Shown here: positions 15,768 through 24,484 of the stretch, in pieces
How positions within the stretch are numbered: the first letter of the stretch is position 1
Layout of the letters: the number at the start of each line of letters is the position of its first letter
Assembly (NCBI GenBank): GCA_000433035.1
Contig: FR890801.1
Span: forward strand, 1-39,691
Length of the DNA stretch: 39,691 nt
DNA from: Staphylococcus sp. CAG:324
Lineage (GTDB): Bacteria > Bacillota_I > Bacilli_A > ML615J-28 > CAG-313
Direction of reading: 5' to 3'
Made by a program: the position numbers and the translations under genes
Notes under the pieces: model-generated
What the model was told of the DNA's origin: nothing
The model's input: only the letters and a program-made list of their open reading frames with translations
Databases searched by the model: none

Positions 15768-18560
15768 ATGGCATATGTTGCGTTATATCGAAGTTATAGA
15801 CCATCTTCTTTTAAAGAAGTGATTGGTCAAAAGCATGTCGTACAGACATTGAAAAATGCGGTAATGGAAAATAAAACTTCACATGCATATATCTTTAGTG
15901 GACTTAGGGGGATTGGTAAAACCACGATAGCTAGAATCTTTGCGAAAGCTGTGAATTGTGAGAATCAAATAGATGGAGAGCCTTGCAATCATTGCAAAAA
16001 TTGCCTTGCAATTATAAATAATGAAACAACCGATATTGTTGAATTAGATGCGGCAAGTAACAATGGTGTTGATGAAATGCGAGAAATTCTAGAAAAAGTT
16101 AATTTTTTACCAAGTGTTTTACGAAAAAAAGTATATATTATCGATGAGGCACATATGCTAAGTACTGCAGCTTTTAATGCTTTATTAAAGACATTAGAGG
16201 AACCACCATCACATGTAATTTTTATTCTGGCAACTACTGAACCGCATAAGATTCCAGCAACCATTTTATCAAGATGTCAGAGATTTGATTTTAAACAATT
16301 TACATTAGAAGAATTAAAAGAAGAATTACAACTCATCTCATCTAATGAAAAAATGGTCATTCATGAAGAAGCCCTTAGTGCGATTGCAGAAGCAGCCGAT
16401 GGAGGAATGAGAGATGCTTTAGGAATTTTAGACCAAGCAAGTGTTTTTTCTAATGGTGAAATTACAGTTGATGATATCAATAGTGTGACAGGAAGAATTT
16501 CTAATTATAAATTAATTGAATTAATTCGTTCTTTTAAAAAGAAAGATGCTACACATAGTATTTATTTAATTAACGAGTTGATTAGTATGGGAAAAGAGGT
16601 CAGCCGTCTTGTTGGGGGGATTATTCAATTTTGTAGAGATATTTTATTATATAAAAGTGTTAACGATGAACTAGTTCATAAATATATATATGATAATGAA
16701 GCATTCAAAGAACTTGCATCTGATGTGACAACTAGTGAATTGTTTTATTATATTGATGTTTTAGTAGATGTTCAAAATAAAATTCGTTTTACTAATTCCC
16801 AAAAAATTTATTTAGAAGTAGGAGTTATGAAAATCATTAATTCCGCATCTGAAGATATTGATGTATTAAGTAAAATTCATAAACTTGAAGAAGTAGTTGG
16901 AGAAAAAGAAACCAAAGATGGGTTTGTAAATAATCAAGATTTAGATAATAAGTTTACAAATTTAGATAACAGAATTAAAAAGGTTGCAACCGATTTAGAA
17001 AAAGCAAAAATTGATGAATTTAAAGAAAAAATTGAATCCAAATTAGATCTTTTAGAAGATGTATCATCTAAAAATGCTGCTTTACCAACTGACTTAATGT
17101 TTCGCTTAGATAATATTGAGGATAAAATTAGAGTTTTAAATACAACCAATCAAGAAATTGACTCTAAAAAGATTGAAGAAGTCAGCGAAAAACTAAAAGA
17201 AATAGAAGAAAAATTAAATCCTTCCCATGATTTATCTAATGAGGGAACAAATAATGAATTAGATAAATCTACCCTTCAAATGCAAATTGGTCATTTAGAA
17301 GAAAAATTGAAGAATTTAGAAAGTGAGAATTTACATAAGATAGATGAAGAAAAACTAAAAGCATTCTTAAATTTAAATCTTGAACAACGAATGAAAAGTC
17401 TTGAAGAATATGTAGAAACGTTTATCCAAAAAGAAGATCATCAGGCCATTGATTTAGATAAAGAAGAAATAATTAATGAAATCAATGAATTGAAGGAAAA
17501 TTATTTTGTTTTAATTCAAACAATTCAAGAAAATGTAAAAAAATCTCATGTAGATTTAAAAGATGAATTAGGATTTGATTTAGAAGATACTAGTAATCAT
17601 ACAAATATTGAACAAATGGTAAATGAGTTGATTGCTAATGTGAATAGAATAGCGGATAAAATGAACGAAAATACCAATAATATTAATAATATCAATAATG
17701 AAATTACAACTATTAACGAAATAAATCATATACAAGAAGAAAATATCAACAAAGTGTTGGCCAAAATAGAACAAATTAATTTAAATAATAAAAATGATAT
17801 ATATGATAAAATGTTCGATGATGTGCAAACTCAAATTGATGATTTAAAAAATAGTGAAGATGCGATTAAAGAAGATTTATCAAAAATGAAACAATTGGTT
17901 AAACCAAACAATGAAAATAAAGAAATGACCAAGCAAGTAGAAACGAAAACAGAAGCAGCAGTTGAGAAAGTTCAAACTGAATATACAAGACCAAAAGAAG
18001 AACCTAGAGTTGTTGAAACGAATGAAACCAAGACTCTTCAAAGAATTAAGAATGTTTATGATATTCGCATTGTAGAACGAATATTGCATGAAGCAAGAGA
18101 ACTTGAATGTCGTGAAGAAAAAGCACGTTTAATTCATGCGTGGTCTAAATTAGAAGATAAGGTAGGCTATGTTTTAGCACCAGTGGCAAAAATTTTATTA
18201 GATGGCAAAATGGTTGCTAATGGTAAACATGAAATATTGATAGTATATCCGAGTGCAACAATTTGTAATCATTTAATGGAACCTAAAAATTATGTGGATG
18301 CTAAACAAGTTTTAAGAATTACTTTTGGGAAAGATTATGATTTTTTGGCTTTACCAGAAAATACTTGGCAAGAAAAACGTAGTGAATATATTGGCCAATA
18401 TGGAGTAGGAATTAAATATCCTAAATTATCGCCTATTCATAATCCTGAATTAAACGTTGTAACTGTAAATTATAATCAAATGAATACCCTTCCAAAAAAA
18501 CCGCTTCAACAAGCAAAGGCCTTTTTTGGAAGTGCGATTGTAGAAGAGGAGGAAAGATAA
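15768..18560 (+). CDS. dnaX: DNA polymerase III gamma/tau subunit with a long coiled-coil insertion
   Basis: The 930-residue protein starts MAYVALYRSYRPSSFKEVIG at an ATG behind AAAGGGG; an in-frame ATG at 15669 lies upstream of the promoter -10 and is rejected. Walker A is SGLRGIGKTT (44-53). The zinc cysteines are in VNCENQIDGEPCNHCKNC. The sensor and lid regions follow, with collar domain III up to about residue 365. Residues ~368-755 form a long, low-complexity helical region rich in Asn, Glu and Lys with many heptad-like stretches. A C-terminal domain (~755-930) follows. DnaX loads the clamp and couples polymerases. Family members usually have about 550-650 residues, so this one is greatly enlarged. 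The downstream ybaB follows at once. Confidence 0.95.
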   Translation: MAYVALYRSYRPSSFKEVIGQKHVVQTLKNAVMENKTSHAYIFSGLRGIGKTTIARIFAKAVNCENQIDGEPCNHCKNCLAIINNETTDIVELDAASNNGVDEMREILEKVNFLPSVLRKKVYIIDEAHMLSTAAFNALLKTLEEPPSHVIFILATTEPHKIPATILSRCQRFDFKQFTLEELKEELQLISSNEKMVIHEEALSAIAEAADGGMRDALGILDQASVFSNGEITVDDINSVTGRISNYKLIELIRSFKKKDATHSIYLINELISMGKEVSRLVGGIIQFCRDILLYKSVNDELVHKYIYDNEAFKELASDVTTSELFYYIDVLVDVQNKIRFTNSQKIYLEVGVMKIINSASEDIDVLSKIHKLEEVVGEKETKDGFVNNQDLDNKFTNLDNRIKKVATDLEKAKIDEFKEKIESKLDLLEDVSSKNAALPTDLMFRLDNIEDKIRVLNTTNQEIDSKKIEEVSEKLKEIEEKLNPSHDLSNEGTNNELDKSTLQMQIGHLEEKLKNLESENLHKIDEEKLKAFLNLNLEQRMKSLEEYVETFIQKEDHQAIDLDKEEIINEINELKENYFVLIQTIQENVKKSHVDLKDELGFDLEDTSNHTNIEQMVNELIANVNRIADKMNENTNNINNINNEITTINEINHIQEENINKVLAKIEQINLNNKNDIYDKMFDDVQTQIDDLKNSEDAIKEDLSKMKQLVKPNNENKEMTKQVETKTEAAVEKVQTEYTRPKEEPRVVETNETKTLQRIKNVYDIRIVERILHEARELECREEKARLIHAWSKLEDKVGYVLAPVAKILLDGKMVANGKHEILIVYPSATICNHLMEPKNYVDAKQVLRITFGKDYDFLALPENTWQEKRSEYIGQYGVGIKYPKLSPIHNPELNVVTVNYNQMNTLPKKPLQQAKAFFGSAIVEEEER

Positions 18561-18860
18561 ATGATGAATCAAGCAATGTTAAGAAAAATGCAACAAATGA
18601 AAAAAGATATGGAGAGAACTCAAGAAGAGATTATGAATACTGAGTTTAAAACGACATGTGGTCCGGTTACTGTTATTGTAATGGGGGATAGAAATTTAAA
18701 ACAAATTATATTTGAAGAAGGATTTGAAGCAAATACTAAGGATGATTTAGAAATGTTAGCAGATATGATTGTTGCGGCAACTCGTCAAGCTGGTGATGAA
18801 ATAGATCAATTTACTGCTGAAAAAATGTCTAAATATCAATCTTTATTAGGCGGCTTCTAG
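18561..18860 (+). CDS. YbaB/EbfC-family nucleoid-associated protein
   Basis: The 99-residue protein has a helical N terminus rich in Met, Gln and Lys (MLRKMQQMKKDMERTQEEI) and ends in the family pattern KMSKYQSLLGGF. YbaB-type proteins form dimers, bind DNA and occur between dnaX and recR in most bacteria, exactly as here. The gene begins right after the dnaX stop, with GAGGAGG inside the 3' end of dnaX. Two adjacent ATG codons (18561 and 18564) could start it. Confidence 0.95.
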   Translation: MMNQAMLRKMQQMKKDMERTQEEIMNTEFKTTCGPVTVIVMGDRNLKQIIFEEGFEANTKDDLEMLADMIVAATRQAGDEIDQFTAEKMSKYQSLLGGF

Positions 18861-18878
18861 AAGTTTTGATAAAGTAAA

Positions 18879-19475
18879 ATGAGTGAAACAAAATTTTTAG
18901 ATAATCTTGCTAGTTGTTTTGAAAAATTACCTGGAGTAGGAAAAAAAACAGCCCAAAGATATGCTTATTATATTATTGAAAAAATGTCTTTAGATGATGT
19001 AAAAGAGTTATCTAATGAACTTGTTAAAGCAAAAGAAAATGTAAAACATTGCAAAATTTGTGGAATGCTTACCGATTTAGATATATGTCATATTTGTAAT
19101 AATGCTTATCGCAATAAAGAACAAATCATGGTAGTACGTGATACAAAGGATGTTTTAGCAGTTGAAAAGACAGCTCAATATAATGGTTTATATCATATAC
19201 TTGGTGGCTTAATCTCACCACTTGATGGTGTTTCACCTGATGATCTTAATATTGATAGTTTAGAAAAAAGATTAAATGATACAAAAGAAGTTATTATTGC
19301 TACTAGTTTTACTCCGAATGGTGAAACTACTGCATTATATTTAGAAAAAATTCTTAAAAAAGATAATCTTACTATTTCAAGAATTGGATATGGTCTTCCT
19401 GCTGGTGGTGATATTGAATACGTAGATGAATTGACATTAAAAAGAGCAATAGATGCAAGGAAAATTAGCAATTAA
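18879..19475 (+). CDS. recR: Recombination mediator protein RecR
   Basis: The 198-residue protein has the normal RecR length. The N-terminal HhH region (LPGVGKKTAQRYAYYI) is followed by a four-Cys zinc site (C58, C61, C70, C73) and a Toprim domain from IMVVRDTKDVLAVE. The LGGLISPLDGVSP and GLPAGGDIEYVDE motifs are classical. RecR acts with RecF and RecO to load RecA at gaps. It is third in the dnaX-ybaB-recR operon. Confidence 0.97.
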   Translation: MSETKFLDNLASCFEKLPGVGKKTAQRYAYYIIEKMSLDDVKELSNELVKAKENVKHCKICGMLTDLDICHICNNAYRNKEQIMVVRDTKDVLAVEKTAQYNGLYHILGGLISPLDGVSPDDLNIDSLEKRLNDTKEVIIATSFTPNGETTALYLEKILKKDNLTISRIGYGLPAGGDIEYVDELTLKRAIDARKISN

Positions 19476-19486
19476 AGGAGGCTATA

Positions 19487-19723
19487 ATGTTTATTTCAAA
19501 AATAATTGATTGGATTAATAATTTTGGTGATACTGTTTCTGATTATATTTTAAATCCCTTTCTAAATTTACCAGGTTTTTTAAAATTTTTAGTAGTCTTA
19601 GCAATTTCTTTTTTATCAGTAGTTGGTTTAATTCGAGTAGCAAGAAAAGCTTTAAAGACAGTAGTAGGAATAGCATGTGCTTTTATAGTCTTATTAATTG
19701 TTTGGATTATATTCTTTAGATAG
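19487..19723 (+). CDS. Small membrane protein of unknown function
   Basis: This 78-residue protein has two hydrophobic segments (FLKFLVVLAISFLSVVGLI and VVGIACAFIVLLIVWIIFF) after an amphipathic N terminus. AAAGGAGG precedes the ATG, 11 bases after recR, so it is the last gene of that operon. In Bacillus the genes after recR are yaaL and bofA. This product does not show the BofA pattern, and a BofA-like gene lies elsewhere at 31532. Function unknown. Confidence 0.75.
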   Translation: MFISKIIDWINNFGDTVSDYILNPFLNLPGFLKFLVVLAISFLSVVGLIRVARKALKTVVGIACAFIVLLIVWIIFFR

Positions 19724-19745
19724 GAAAAAATTGATAAACAAAAAG

Positions 19746-19772
19746 AGATAGAAAGAATCTATCTTTTTTTGT
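19746..19772 (+). terminator. Terminator of the dnaX-recR operon
   Basis: AGATAGA (19746-19752) pairs with TCTATCT (19758-19764) and is followed by a T-rich run. Confidence 0.75.
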
Positions 19773-19839
19773 TTTTTATTAAAAATAACCTTTTTTATTC
19801 TGCATAAAACAAATTAAAAAGAAATAAAGATTATATAAT

Positions 19840-19868
19840 TTGCAAAAAAAAGCAAAATATGATAAAAT
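19840..19868 (+). promoter_or_regulatory. Promoter of the ABC transporter operon, TTGCAA type
   Basis: TTGCAA at 19840-19845 and TAAAAT at 19863-19868 are 17 bases apart. The ATPase start codon is 61 bases further on. Confidence 0.6.
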
Positions 19869-19929
19869 AAGTATGGTAAATAAAAATTGCTAATTTATTT
19901 GCAATATTCTAAATTGGGAGGATAATTTT

Positions 19930-20991
19930 ATGGACATTCGCTTAGTAAACTTAACAAAGATATTTGCCGATAAAAATTCTGAAGTAAGAGCAGTCGATAA
20001 TTTGGATATTACGATACCTTCTGGAAAATTAATCGGTTTACTTGGTCCTTCTGGTTGTGGTAAATCAACAACGCTTTATATGATTGCTGGTTTGTTAGAA
20101 CCTACATCGGGCCAGATTTTTTTCGGAGATGAAGATGTAACGATACTTTCTGCTGAAAAGCGTGGAATTGGGTTGGTTTTTCAAAATTATGCTTTATATC
20201 CACATATGACAGTAAGACAAAACATTATGTTTCCGTTACAAAATATGCATTTACCAAAGGCTGAAGCCCTTGCAAGAACACAAAAATATGCAAGACTTGT
20301 AGGTATTGAAGAATTGTTAGATCGGAAACCTAAACAATTATCGGGTGGTCAACAACAACGGGTTGCTATTGCCAGAGCCCTTGTAAAAGAACCTAAAGTA
20401 TTGTTACTTGATGAACCTCTTTCTAATCTTGATGCGAGACTTCGTTTACAAACTCGTGAAGAGATTAAAAGAATTCAAAGAGAAACGGGAATAACTACTA
20501 TTTTTGTTACTCACGATCAAGAAGAAGCTATGAGTATTTCCGATGAAATTGTTGTAATGAAATCGGGATTAGAACAACAAAAAGGACGTCCACAAAGTGT
20601 ATATGAAAATCCAATTAACCAATTTGTTGCAAAATTTTTAGGAACACCACCAATTAATATTTTTTCTGGAAAAATATTAGATGGCGGTTTATATATTGGG
20701 GATGAAAGAATTGGGGATAGCAAACTTGAAAACCAAGATGTAACAATTGGCATAAGACCAGAAGGATTTGAAATCAATCCCGAAGGAGAATTGACAATCA
20801 ATGTTAAACAAATTGAACATATTGGTCGTGATAAATCGCTTATTGCTACTAATCCTCATACTGAAAAAGAAACATTTCGTTTTATTATAGATTCTGATAT
20901 TCCTGTTCATGAACAAACAAGTGTTAAGGTTTCAATTAAACCCAATAAATGTTATGTTTTTGATAAATTAACAGAAAAGAGACTTCAGTAA
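19930..20991 (+). CDS. CUT1-type ABC transporter ATPase (MalK/UgpC/MsmK-like)
   Basis: The 353-residue protein has Walker A GPSGCGKST, the signature LSGGQQQR, Walker B LLLDEPLSNLD and switch His in FVTHDQEEAM. A C-terminal TOBE/MalK-type regulatory region follows from about residue 235. It is the ATPase of a carbohydrate-uptake-1-type importer with the two permeases and the receptor encoded downstream. The substrate is not revealed by sequence; neighbouring nuclease and nucleotidase genes raise the possibility of nucleoside- or nucleotide-derived substrates, but a sugar or glycerol-3-phosphate-like substrate remains the default for the family. The stop lies one base before the permease ATG. 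Confidence 0.95.
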   Translation: MDIRLVNLTKIFADKNSEVRAVDNLDITIPSGKLIGLLGPSGCGKSTTLYMIAGLLEPTSGQIFFGDEDVTILSAEKRGIGLVFQNYALYPHMTVRQNIMFPLQNMHLPKAEALARTQKYARLVGIEELLDRKPKQLSGGQQQRVAIARALVKEPKVLLLDEPLSNLDARLRLQTREEIKRIQRETGITTIFVTHDQEEAMSISDEIVVMKSGLEQQKGRPQSVYENPINQFVAKFLGTPPINIFSGKILDGGLYIGDERIGDSKLENQDVTIGIRPEGFEINPEGELTINVKQIEHIGRDKSLIATNPHTEKETFRFIIDSDIPVHEQTSVKVSIKPNKCYVFDKLTEKRLQ

Positions 20992-20992
20992 T

Positions 20993-21964
20993 ATGGTAGA
21001 AGGTAAGAAAAGTATAAACTTTTTAAGAGGTATTTTGTATTTATCACCAGCTTTAATTTTAATGGCAATTTTTACTTTTTATCCGCTGTTTAATACATTT
21101 ATTATCTCTTTTAAAGAAGAATATAACTATATGACAGGTAAACATGCAGAATGGGGATTTGCCAATTATGCTAAATTGTTTGCTACGGGTAATATCTTTA
21201 GAACGTGTTTAGTCAATACACTTGTTATTGTTTTTGTTTCTGTTCCTTTATCAATTATTTTATCGCTGCTTATTGCGGTGGCACTAAATTCCATTAAACC
21301 GTTGCAAAAGTTTTTTCAAACAATTTTCTTTTTACCCTATGTTACAAATACAATTGCAATAGGGATGGTATTTTCTGTTATTTTTGAAAGTCACCAAGGA
21401 CTGGCCAATACTATAATCACCAATTTGGGTGGTAATATGGTAAACTGGCTGGGGGGAAATAACTTAGCTACAACTCTTGGAAAAGGTTTCTTTAGCCCAG
21501 ATAATACTTTGTTTACTCCTCAATGGTTTACTTCAATGATTGTATTAATGGTATATATTGTTTGGAATTCGTTACCATTTAAAATTTTGATTTTGCTAAG
21601 CGCCCTTCAGGGAATCGACAAACAATACTACCAAGCTGCTCAAATCGATGGTTCATCAAAGATGAGAATTTTTACTAAAATTACAGTACCACTTTTATCT
21701 CCACAGATTTTTTATCTTTTAATTACTTCCTTTATTGGTGCTTTTAAAGAATATACATCAGTTGTTGCTATTTTTGGTGATAATGCTCAATCGGTTGGTC
21801 AAAGAAATAATATGGCTACTGTTGTTTGGTATATTTATAAAAAAACCAAAGAGGGTGGTACCACGATGGGATATGCGGCAGCAGGAGCTGTGGTATTATT
21901 TATAATTATTATGTTTTTTACCTTGATTAATAATCTTGTTGGTAAAAAACGTGTCCACTATTAG
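20993..21964 (+). CDS. CUT1 ABC transporter permease, MalF/UgpA-like
   Basis: The 323-residue protein has about six membrane segments and the EAA loop YYQAAQIDGSSKMRIFTKIT, which contacts the ATPase. The N terminus (GILYLSPALILMAIFTFYPL) is typical of UgpA/LacF-type permeases, which lack the extra MalF domain. It is coupled to the upstream ATPase and pairs with the next permease to form the pore. Confidence 0.95.
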   Translation: MVEGKKSINFLRGILYLSPALILMAIFTFYPLFNTFIISFKEEYNYMTGKHAEWGFANYAKLFATGNIFRTCLVNTLVIVFVSVPLSIILSLLIAVALNSIKPLQKFFQTIFFLPYVTNTIAIGMVFSVIFESHQGLANTIITNLGGNMVNWLGGNNLATTLGKGFFSPDNTLFTPQWFTSMIVLMVYIVWNSLPFKILILLSALQGIDKQYYQAAQIDGSSKMRIFTKITVPLLSPQIFYLLITSFIGAFKEYTSVVAIFGDNAQSVGQRNNMATVVWYIYKKTKEGGTTMGYAAAGAVVLFIIIMFFTLINNLVGKKRVHY

Positions 21965-21975
21965 AGGTGATAACA

Positions 21976-22992
21976 ATGTTAATTTTATTACTCGTATTAT
22001 TTGTATCATTTTTAATTTGTATGTTGGCTTTAAGAAAAACAAATAAAGCTTATGAAAACTATCAAAGATGTCCACAAGATAAAGTATATGTTGAAAATGT
22101 TGAAGAAATTATTCGGAAAGAAAAAGCCGTTAAAATTATTAGATATATTATATGCTATGGTTTTTTAACTATTTTAGCTTTGTTTATGGTATTACCATTT
22201 TATTGGATGATTATTACTTCTTTAAAAACAGAAGCAGAAATTAGTCTTGTTAAACCAACTTTTTTCCCTAAAGAGTTTGCATGGGAAAATTATAAATATA
22301 TTTTAAATATAAAAAATTATCAAGTAGATGTATCCGGATCGATTCGATTTAATTTATGGCGTTTAATGTATAATACTTTAGTGGTTGGTTTTTTCTCAAC
22401 CATTGGAACTCTTGTAACTACTGTAATGGCGGCTTTTGCTTTTTCTAGAATTAAATTTCCAGGTCGCGAAATTATATTTACACTTTTTTTAGCAACAATG
22501 ATGATTCCAGGCGAAATGATGGTTATTTCAAATTATATTACAGTTGTTAAATATATGAGGGGGATGGATACTTATTGGGCAATGATTGTACCTTTCTTGA
22601 TTAGTGTATATTATATATATTTGTTAAGACAAAATTTTAAACAAATTCCTGATGAATTATATTATGCGGCAAAAGTTGATGGAACTAGTAATTTTAAATA
22701 TTTATTAAAAATTATGATTCCTATTGCAATGCCAACATTAATTACAATTACGATTTTAAAATTAATGGGTTCTTGGAATGCATATGTTTGGCCTACAATG
22801 GTAACTCAAAGCGAGGATATGCGTTTAATCAGTAATGGTTTAAGAAACTCATTTTCAGATAGTGAAGGCCGTTCTACACAAGGTAGACAAATGGCAGCAG
22901 CTACTGCGGTTTTAGCACCACTTCTAATTATGTTTATTTTCTTAAGAAAATATATTATGCGTGGGGTTTCGCGTAGCGGTATTAAGGGCTAA
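21976..22992 (+). CDS. CUT1 ABC transporter permease, MalG/UgpE-like
   Basis: The 338-residue protein carries the EAA loop YYAAKVDGTSNFKYLLKIMI and six membrane segments of the MalG/UgpE type. It has an additional N-terminal hydrophobic segment (LILLLVLFVSFLICMLAL) plus a charged linker of ~40 residues before the usual start of the family. The ATG at 21976 is preferred over a GTG at 21967 because AGAGGTG overlaps that GTG. A stem-loop overlaps the stop codon. Confidence 0.93.
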   Translation: MLILLLVLFVSFLICMLALRKTNKAYENYQRCPQDKVYVENVEEIIRKEKAVKIIRYIICYGFLTILALFMVLPFYWMIITSLKTEAEISLVKPTFFPKEFAWENYKYILNIKNYQVDVSGSIRFNLWRLMYNTLVVGFFSTIGTLVTTVMAAFAFSRIKFPGREIIFTLFLATMMIPGEMMVISNYITVVKYMRGMDTYWAMIVPFLISVYYIYLLRQNFKQIPDELYYAAKVDGTSNFKYLLKIMIPIAMPTLITITILKLMGSWNAYVWPTMVTQSEDMRLISNGLRNSFSDSEGRSTQGRQMAAATAVLAPLLIMFIFLRKYIMRGVSRSGIKG

Positions 22993-23012
22993 AACAAACA
23001 ATTTTGTTTTAG
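22989..23012 (+). other. Stem-loop between permease and receptor genes
   Basis: CTAAAACAAA (22989-22998) pairs perfectly with TTTGTTTTAG (23003-23012) around a four-base loop. With no long T-run after it, it may stabilise or process the mRNA and raise receptor output relative to permeases. Confidence 0.55.
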
Positions 23013-23052
23013 AAATATAAATTTGAAAAATAAAAAAGGAGAATTTACAAAG

Positions 23053-24450
23053 ATGAAAAAACTGAATAAGATTGCACTTTTCTTATTATTAGTTATTTGT
23101 GGGGTTGTTGCTACTGGCTGTGGCGGTGGTAATGACGATGATCGTATAGAAATCGAATATTGGCATGCTAATGGAGCCGCTTTGACAACAGTATTAGAAG
23201 AAATCAAAGCAGATTTTGAGGCTAAAAATCCAGATTACAAAGTAAAGTTAGTATCATATGGAGATTACAATACATTAAGAGATACAATTACATCAGCAAT
23301 CGCAGGAGGAATAGCACCGACAGCAGCACAAACATATCCAGATCATATATCATTATATCTAGAAGGAGAAGCATTACAATCACTAGATAAATATATCAAT
23401 GATCCAGTAAATGGAATGAGTAAAGAAGAACAAGCACAATTTATAGAAGGTTTTTGGGCAGAAGGAACAATATATGATACAGCAGGAACAAGATATGGAA
23501 TGCCATTTAATAAATCAACAGAATTGATGTATTATAATGCAGATATATTTGCGAAATATGAATGGGAAGTACCAAAGACATGGGATGAAGTAATAGAAGT
23601 AGCAGAAGCATATAAGAAAACAACAGAATATGCAGAAGCAATAAAAGCAAATCCAGGTAAAGTATATGCGTTAGGATATGATTCAGAAGCGAATTTATTT
23701 ATCACTCTAACTCAACAATATGGTGCAGTATATACATCATTTGATGCAAATGGAAAAGGAATATATAATGCATTTGGTGCAGTAGAAGCAGATGTATTAA
23801 AATCAAAAGCATCAATGAGTTGGTATTTAGAAGAATTCCAAAAAGGTAATATTGCAACATCAACAGCATTTGGAACAGATTATTGTTCAGATGCATTTAA
23901 AGCAGGACAATGTATCATGACAATAGGTTCAAGTGCAGGGGCAACATACAATGATGGGCAAGCTGCAACAGGAGTAAAATTTACAACAGGAGTATCAGCA
24001 GTGCCACAAAAGGATTTAGAAAATGGTCAAGTCATCCAACAAGGAACAAATGTATCATTATTTAAATGTAGTGATGCAAAAGAAGAACTAGGAGGATGGT
24101 TATGGTTAAAGCATATGGTAAGTTATGAATCAGCATTAAAATGGGCATTAGAAACATCTTATTTTCCAATTCGATATGATGTATTAAATTCAGAAGAATA
24201 TCAAAATCATATAAAAGGAAATATCGTAGCAGATGATGGAAGTGTAGTAGAAGGAATTCAAACATTAGCAGCAAAAGCCAAAGAAGCAGGATTAGCACAA
24301 TCTCAATGGTTTTATACAAATGTAGCATTCCCAGGCTCATCAAAAGCAAGAGATAATGCAGAAACCATTGTACAACAAATCTTATATGGAGATAGTATGA
24401 CAGTAGATAAAGCATATACAGATGCTTATAACTCAATTATGAATGATTAA
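23053..24450 (+). CDS. Extracellular solute-binding lipoprotein (family 1, UgpB/MalE-like)
   Basis: The 465-residue protein starts MKKLNKIALFLLLVICGVVA behind AAAAGGAG; an in-frame TTG at 23023 precedes this site. The lipobox ATGC places the lipidated Cys at residue 23. The mature start IEIEYWHANG followed by LEEIKADFEAKNPDYKV is the usual opening of family-1 receptors. It captures the substrate for the CUT1 permease. From about codon 50 onward the gene uses A-ending codons almost exclusively (GCA, ACA, TCA, GGA, CCA), unlike both neighbours and its own 5' end. Confidence 0.93.
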   Translation: MKKLNKIALFLLLVICGVVATGCGGGNDDDRIEIEYWHANGAALTTVLEEIKADFEAKNPDYKVKLVSYGDYNTLRDTITSAIAGGIAPTAAQTYPDHISLYLEGEALQSLDKYINDPVNGMSKEEQAQFIEGFWAEGTIYDTAGTRYGMPFNKSTELMYYNADIFAKYEWEVPKTWDEVIEVAEAYKKTTEYAEAIKANPGKVYALGYDSEANLFITLTQQYGAVYTSFDANGKGIYNAFGAVEADVLKSKASMSWYLEEFQKGNIATSTAFGTDYCSDAFKAGQCIMTIGSSAGATYNDGQAATGVKFTTGVSAVPQKDLENGQVIQQGTNVSLFKCSDAKEELGGWLWLKHMVSYESALKWALETSYFPIRYDVLNSEEYQNHIKGNIVADDGSVVEGIQTLAAKAKEAGLAQSQWFYTNVAFPGSSKARDNAETIVQQILYGDSMTVDKAYTDAYNSIMND

Positions 24451-24484
24451 TTCTAAAGCTTAAATTTTATTAAAGGTATGTATA

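Noticed and set aside
15768..18560. Programmed frameshift in dnaX giving a short gamma form
   Set aside because: A-rich runs such as that near 16975 exist, but none has the A AAA AAG heptamer with a convincing downstream hairpin, and A-runs are everywhere at this base composition.
24062..24436. Long minus-strand open frame of 124 codons inside the receptor gene
   Set aside because: It is a shadow of the solute-binding protein gene, rich in Leu, Tyr and His from reversed A-ending codons, without a ribosome binding site or family pattern.
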